Part shown: piece by piece, positions 7,103-8,287 of the stretch
How the letters are laid out: each line of letters opens with the position of its first letter
How positions within the stretch are numbered: position 1 is the first letter of the stretch
Source: an uncultured bacterium
GTDB lineage: Bacteria; Methylomirabilota; Methylomirabilia; Rokubacteriales; CSP1-6
Direction of reading: 5' to 3'
Length of the DNA stretch: 8,287 nucleotides
NCBI GenBank assembly: GCA_946479205.1
Contig: CAMLFJ010000119.1
Location: forward strand, 1-8,287
Translations under genes and position numbers: made by a program
The notes under the pieces: generated by a model
The model's database searches: none
What the model was told of the DNA's origin: nothing
What the model saw: the letters and a program-made list of their open reading frames with translations, nothing else

Positions 7103-8287
7103 AGAAGGGATGCGCCGGGTGGGCGCCCAGGATGAAGGTGGCCTGGAAGAGGATCTCGTCCACCTTCCGGGCGCTCGACTCGTTGTCGGTGAAGCCGTCG
7201 CGCGTGGCGCGCTCGGTGTGCTTGTAGCCCAGGCGGAAGCGCAGGAACTCGGACGGGCTGAACGAGACGAACGGCCCCACCGCCCACTCGCGCCCGCGCA
7301 TGACCGGGTACTGCGTCCAGTCGTAGCGAAAGCCGGCGCCGAAGCGGCTCAGCCAGCCGGTCTGGAAGGGCTGCACCTCGCCGCCCGCGTACCAGCCCCA
7401 GCGGTTGCGGACGCGGGTCTGGTCCGGCGTGTCCGGCACCCCGTCGCCGTTGGTGTCCTCCCCGAGCACGTTGACGCGGCGGATCTGGTAGATCACCTCG
7501 CCGAGCACGGTGAGCAGGGGATGCTGCCAGCCCACCGGCGTGAACTTGTACTTGGCGTCGAAGCCGAGCAGGGTGTTGCGGTGGCGCTCCGTCGTCTCGC
7601 CGCTGGCCACCGAGGCGCCGAGCTGGATCGCGCCCGCGTCGCCCAGCTCGAAGAAGGTGCGCAGCCGCCCGGTCACCAGCGGCTCGTTGAGCTTGCCGCG
7701 CCCGAAGGCGTCCTCGTTGTCGCCGTTGAACACGCCGACCAGCGCCTCCAGGAAGAAGGGCAGCGGCGCCACCCACGTGAGCTCGGCCCCGCGCTCGACG
7801 AGCCCCTCGTCACCGAGGAACCACCGGAGGACGTTCGGGGCGTCGATGAAGTTGCGATCGTGCTCGTGGATCGGGTTGAGCAGCCCGAAGCGGTTGCGCA
7901 TCTGCCCCATCTTGAGCTGGGTGTTGAAGGGCAGGCTGAGCAGGGTCAGGTTGGCCTCGGCGAGGTGCAGCGCGATCTCGCCCTGGTCCTCCTCGCCCGC
8001 CTCCACGCGGACCTCCGCGCGGGCGTAGGGATCGATCTGGCCGAAGAGCGACAGCTCGATCTCGCGCGGGAAGAAGCGGTTCTCCCGGCCCGCGAACGTG
8101 CCGGCGTTGGCCTTGTCCACGTTGCGCTGGGTGATGTTGGCGATGAAGTCGCCGGCCACGCCCATGTCGAACAGGAGCTGGCCGGGTCCCCGGTTGCCGT
8201 AGAGCGCGAAGGGCTGGCGCGGCCGGGCCAGGTCCAGCGGGGTCGCCGCGATCGCGGGCGGGCCCGCCGGCGCGGTCTGGGCGGTGG
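7101..8287 (-). CDS. Outer-membrane beta-barrel porin-like protein, 5' end cut by window
   Basis: C-terminal 394 residues of an outer-membrane barrel. The frame is open to the window edge, so the start and signal peptide lie outside; the first visible residues (TAQTAPAGPPAIA) look like a mature N-terminal linker. An internal ATG at 8165 is not taken as the start because sensible coding continues before it. Evidence for a barrel is the many alternating polar/hydrophobic, aromatic-bounded strands (for example RAEVRVEAGEE, FRLGYKHTERA, EILFQATFILGA) and a C-terminal Phe, the usual signal for barrel insertion. A segment NPIHEHDRNFIDAP with a His-Glu-His-Asp cluster (HEHD at 7857-7868) followed by RWFLGDEGLVERGAELTWV resembles porin-like proteins annotated as zinc-regulated in Proteobacteria; that link is from memory. 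A periplasmic turn or loop holds DTNGDGVPD (7431-7457), a calcium-loop type sequence. It sits 14 nt before a metal-binding protein gene, so passage of metal or a metal complex across the outer membrane is a reasonable guess. Confidence 0.82.
   Translation of the reverse strand, partial: TAQTAPAGPPAIAATPLDLARPRQPFALYGNRGPGQLLFDMGVAGDFIANITQRNVDKANAGTFAGRENRFFPREIELSLFGQIDPYARAEVRVEAGEEDQGEIALHLAEANLTLLSLPFNTQLKMGQMRNRFGLLNPIHEHDRNFIDAPNVLRWFLGDEGLVERGAELTWVAPLPFFLEALVGVFNGDNEDAFGRGKLNEPLVTGRLRTFFELGDAGAIQLGASVASGETTERHRNTLLGFDAKYKFTPVGWQHPLLTVLGEVIYQIRRVNVLGEDTNGDGVPDTPDQTRVRNRWGWYAGGEVQPFQTGWLSRFGAGFRYDWTQYPVMRGREWAVGPFVSFSPSEFLRFRLGYKHTERATRDGFTDNESSARKVDEILFQATFILGAHPAHPF

Noticed and set aside
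8163..8165. ATG at 8165-8163 as the start of the barrel gene
   Set aside because: The frame continues upstream to the window edge with barrel-like sequence (RPRQPFALYGNRGPGQLLFD), and a start here would leave no signal peptide.

Overview
The window is a tightly packed, very GC-rich (roughly 70% by eye) stretch of a Gram-negative bacterial chromosome. All ten genes lie on the minus strand, so transcription runs from high to low coordinates. An outer-membrane beta-barrel protein, periplasmic binding proteins and a lipoprotein signal show a diderm. The GC content and the style of the proteins would suit a soil lineage such as Candidatus Rokubacteria (Methylomirabilota) or a high-GC deltaproteobacterium. 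That placement is a guess from style, not from a marker gene.

Layout in order of transcription: (1) an outer-membrane porin-like barrel, cut at its 5' end by the window edge (7101-8287); (2) a periplasmic metal-binding protein of the ZnuA/TroA type (6139-7086); (3) a metal ABC permease (5308-6132); (4) a second, lipoprotein-type ZnuA-like binding protein (4436-5311); (5) an ATP-grasp ligase-like protein starting with TTG (3563-4420); (6) a small membrane PAP2 phosphatase (2889-3542); (7) a ZnuC-like ATPase (2146-2889); (8) a second metal ABC permease of a different subclass (1315-2142); (9) an exported DUF192 protein (791-1318); (10) a cation diffusion facilitator (CDF) exporter, cut at its 3' end by the window edge (1-784). 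Gaps between genes are 20 nt or less, and four junctions overlap by 1 to 14 nt or nearly touch. No internal promoter or terminator is visible, so this is probably one long operon whose promoter lies upstream of 8287.

Together the genes look like a cell-envelope system for handling a transition metal, most likely zinc (manganese is possible). The barrel would let metal across the outer membrane, two different binding proteins would capture it in the periplasm, and two different ABC permeases driven by the single ATPase in the window would import it. A CDF antiporter at the end of the operon would export excess.

The unusual points are the mismatch of two binding proteins and two permeases to one ATPase, the insertion of an ATP-grasp enzyme and a PAP2 phosphatase into the middle of the transporter genes, the pairing of an importer with an exporter in one transcript, and a CDF metal site in which the usual TM5 histidine is glutamate. 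The window holds no RNA genes, mobile elements, CRISPR arrays or intergenic stretch longer than 20 bases.
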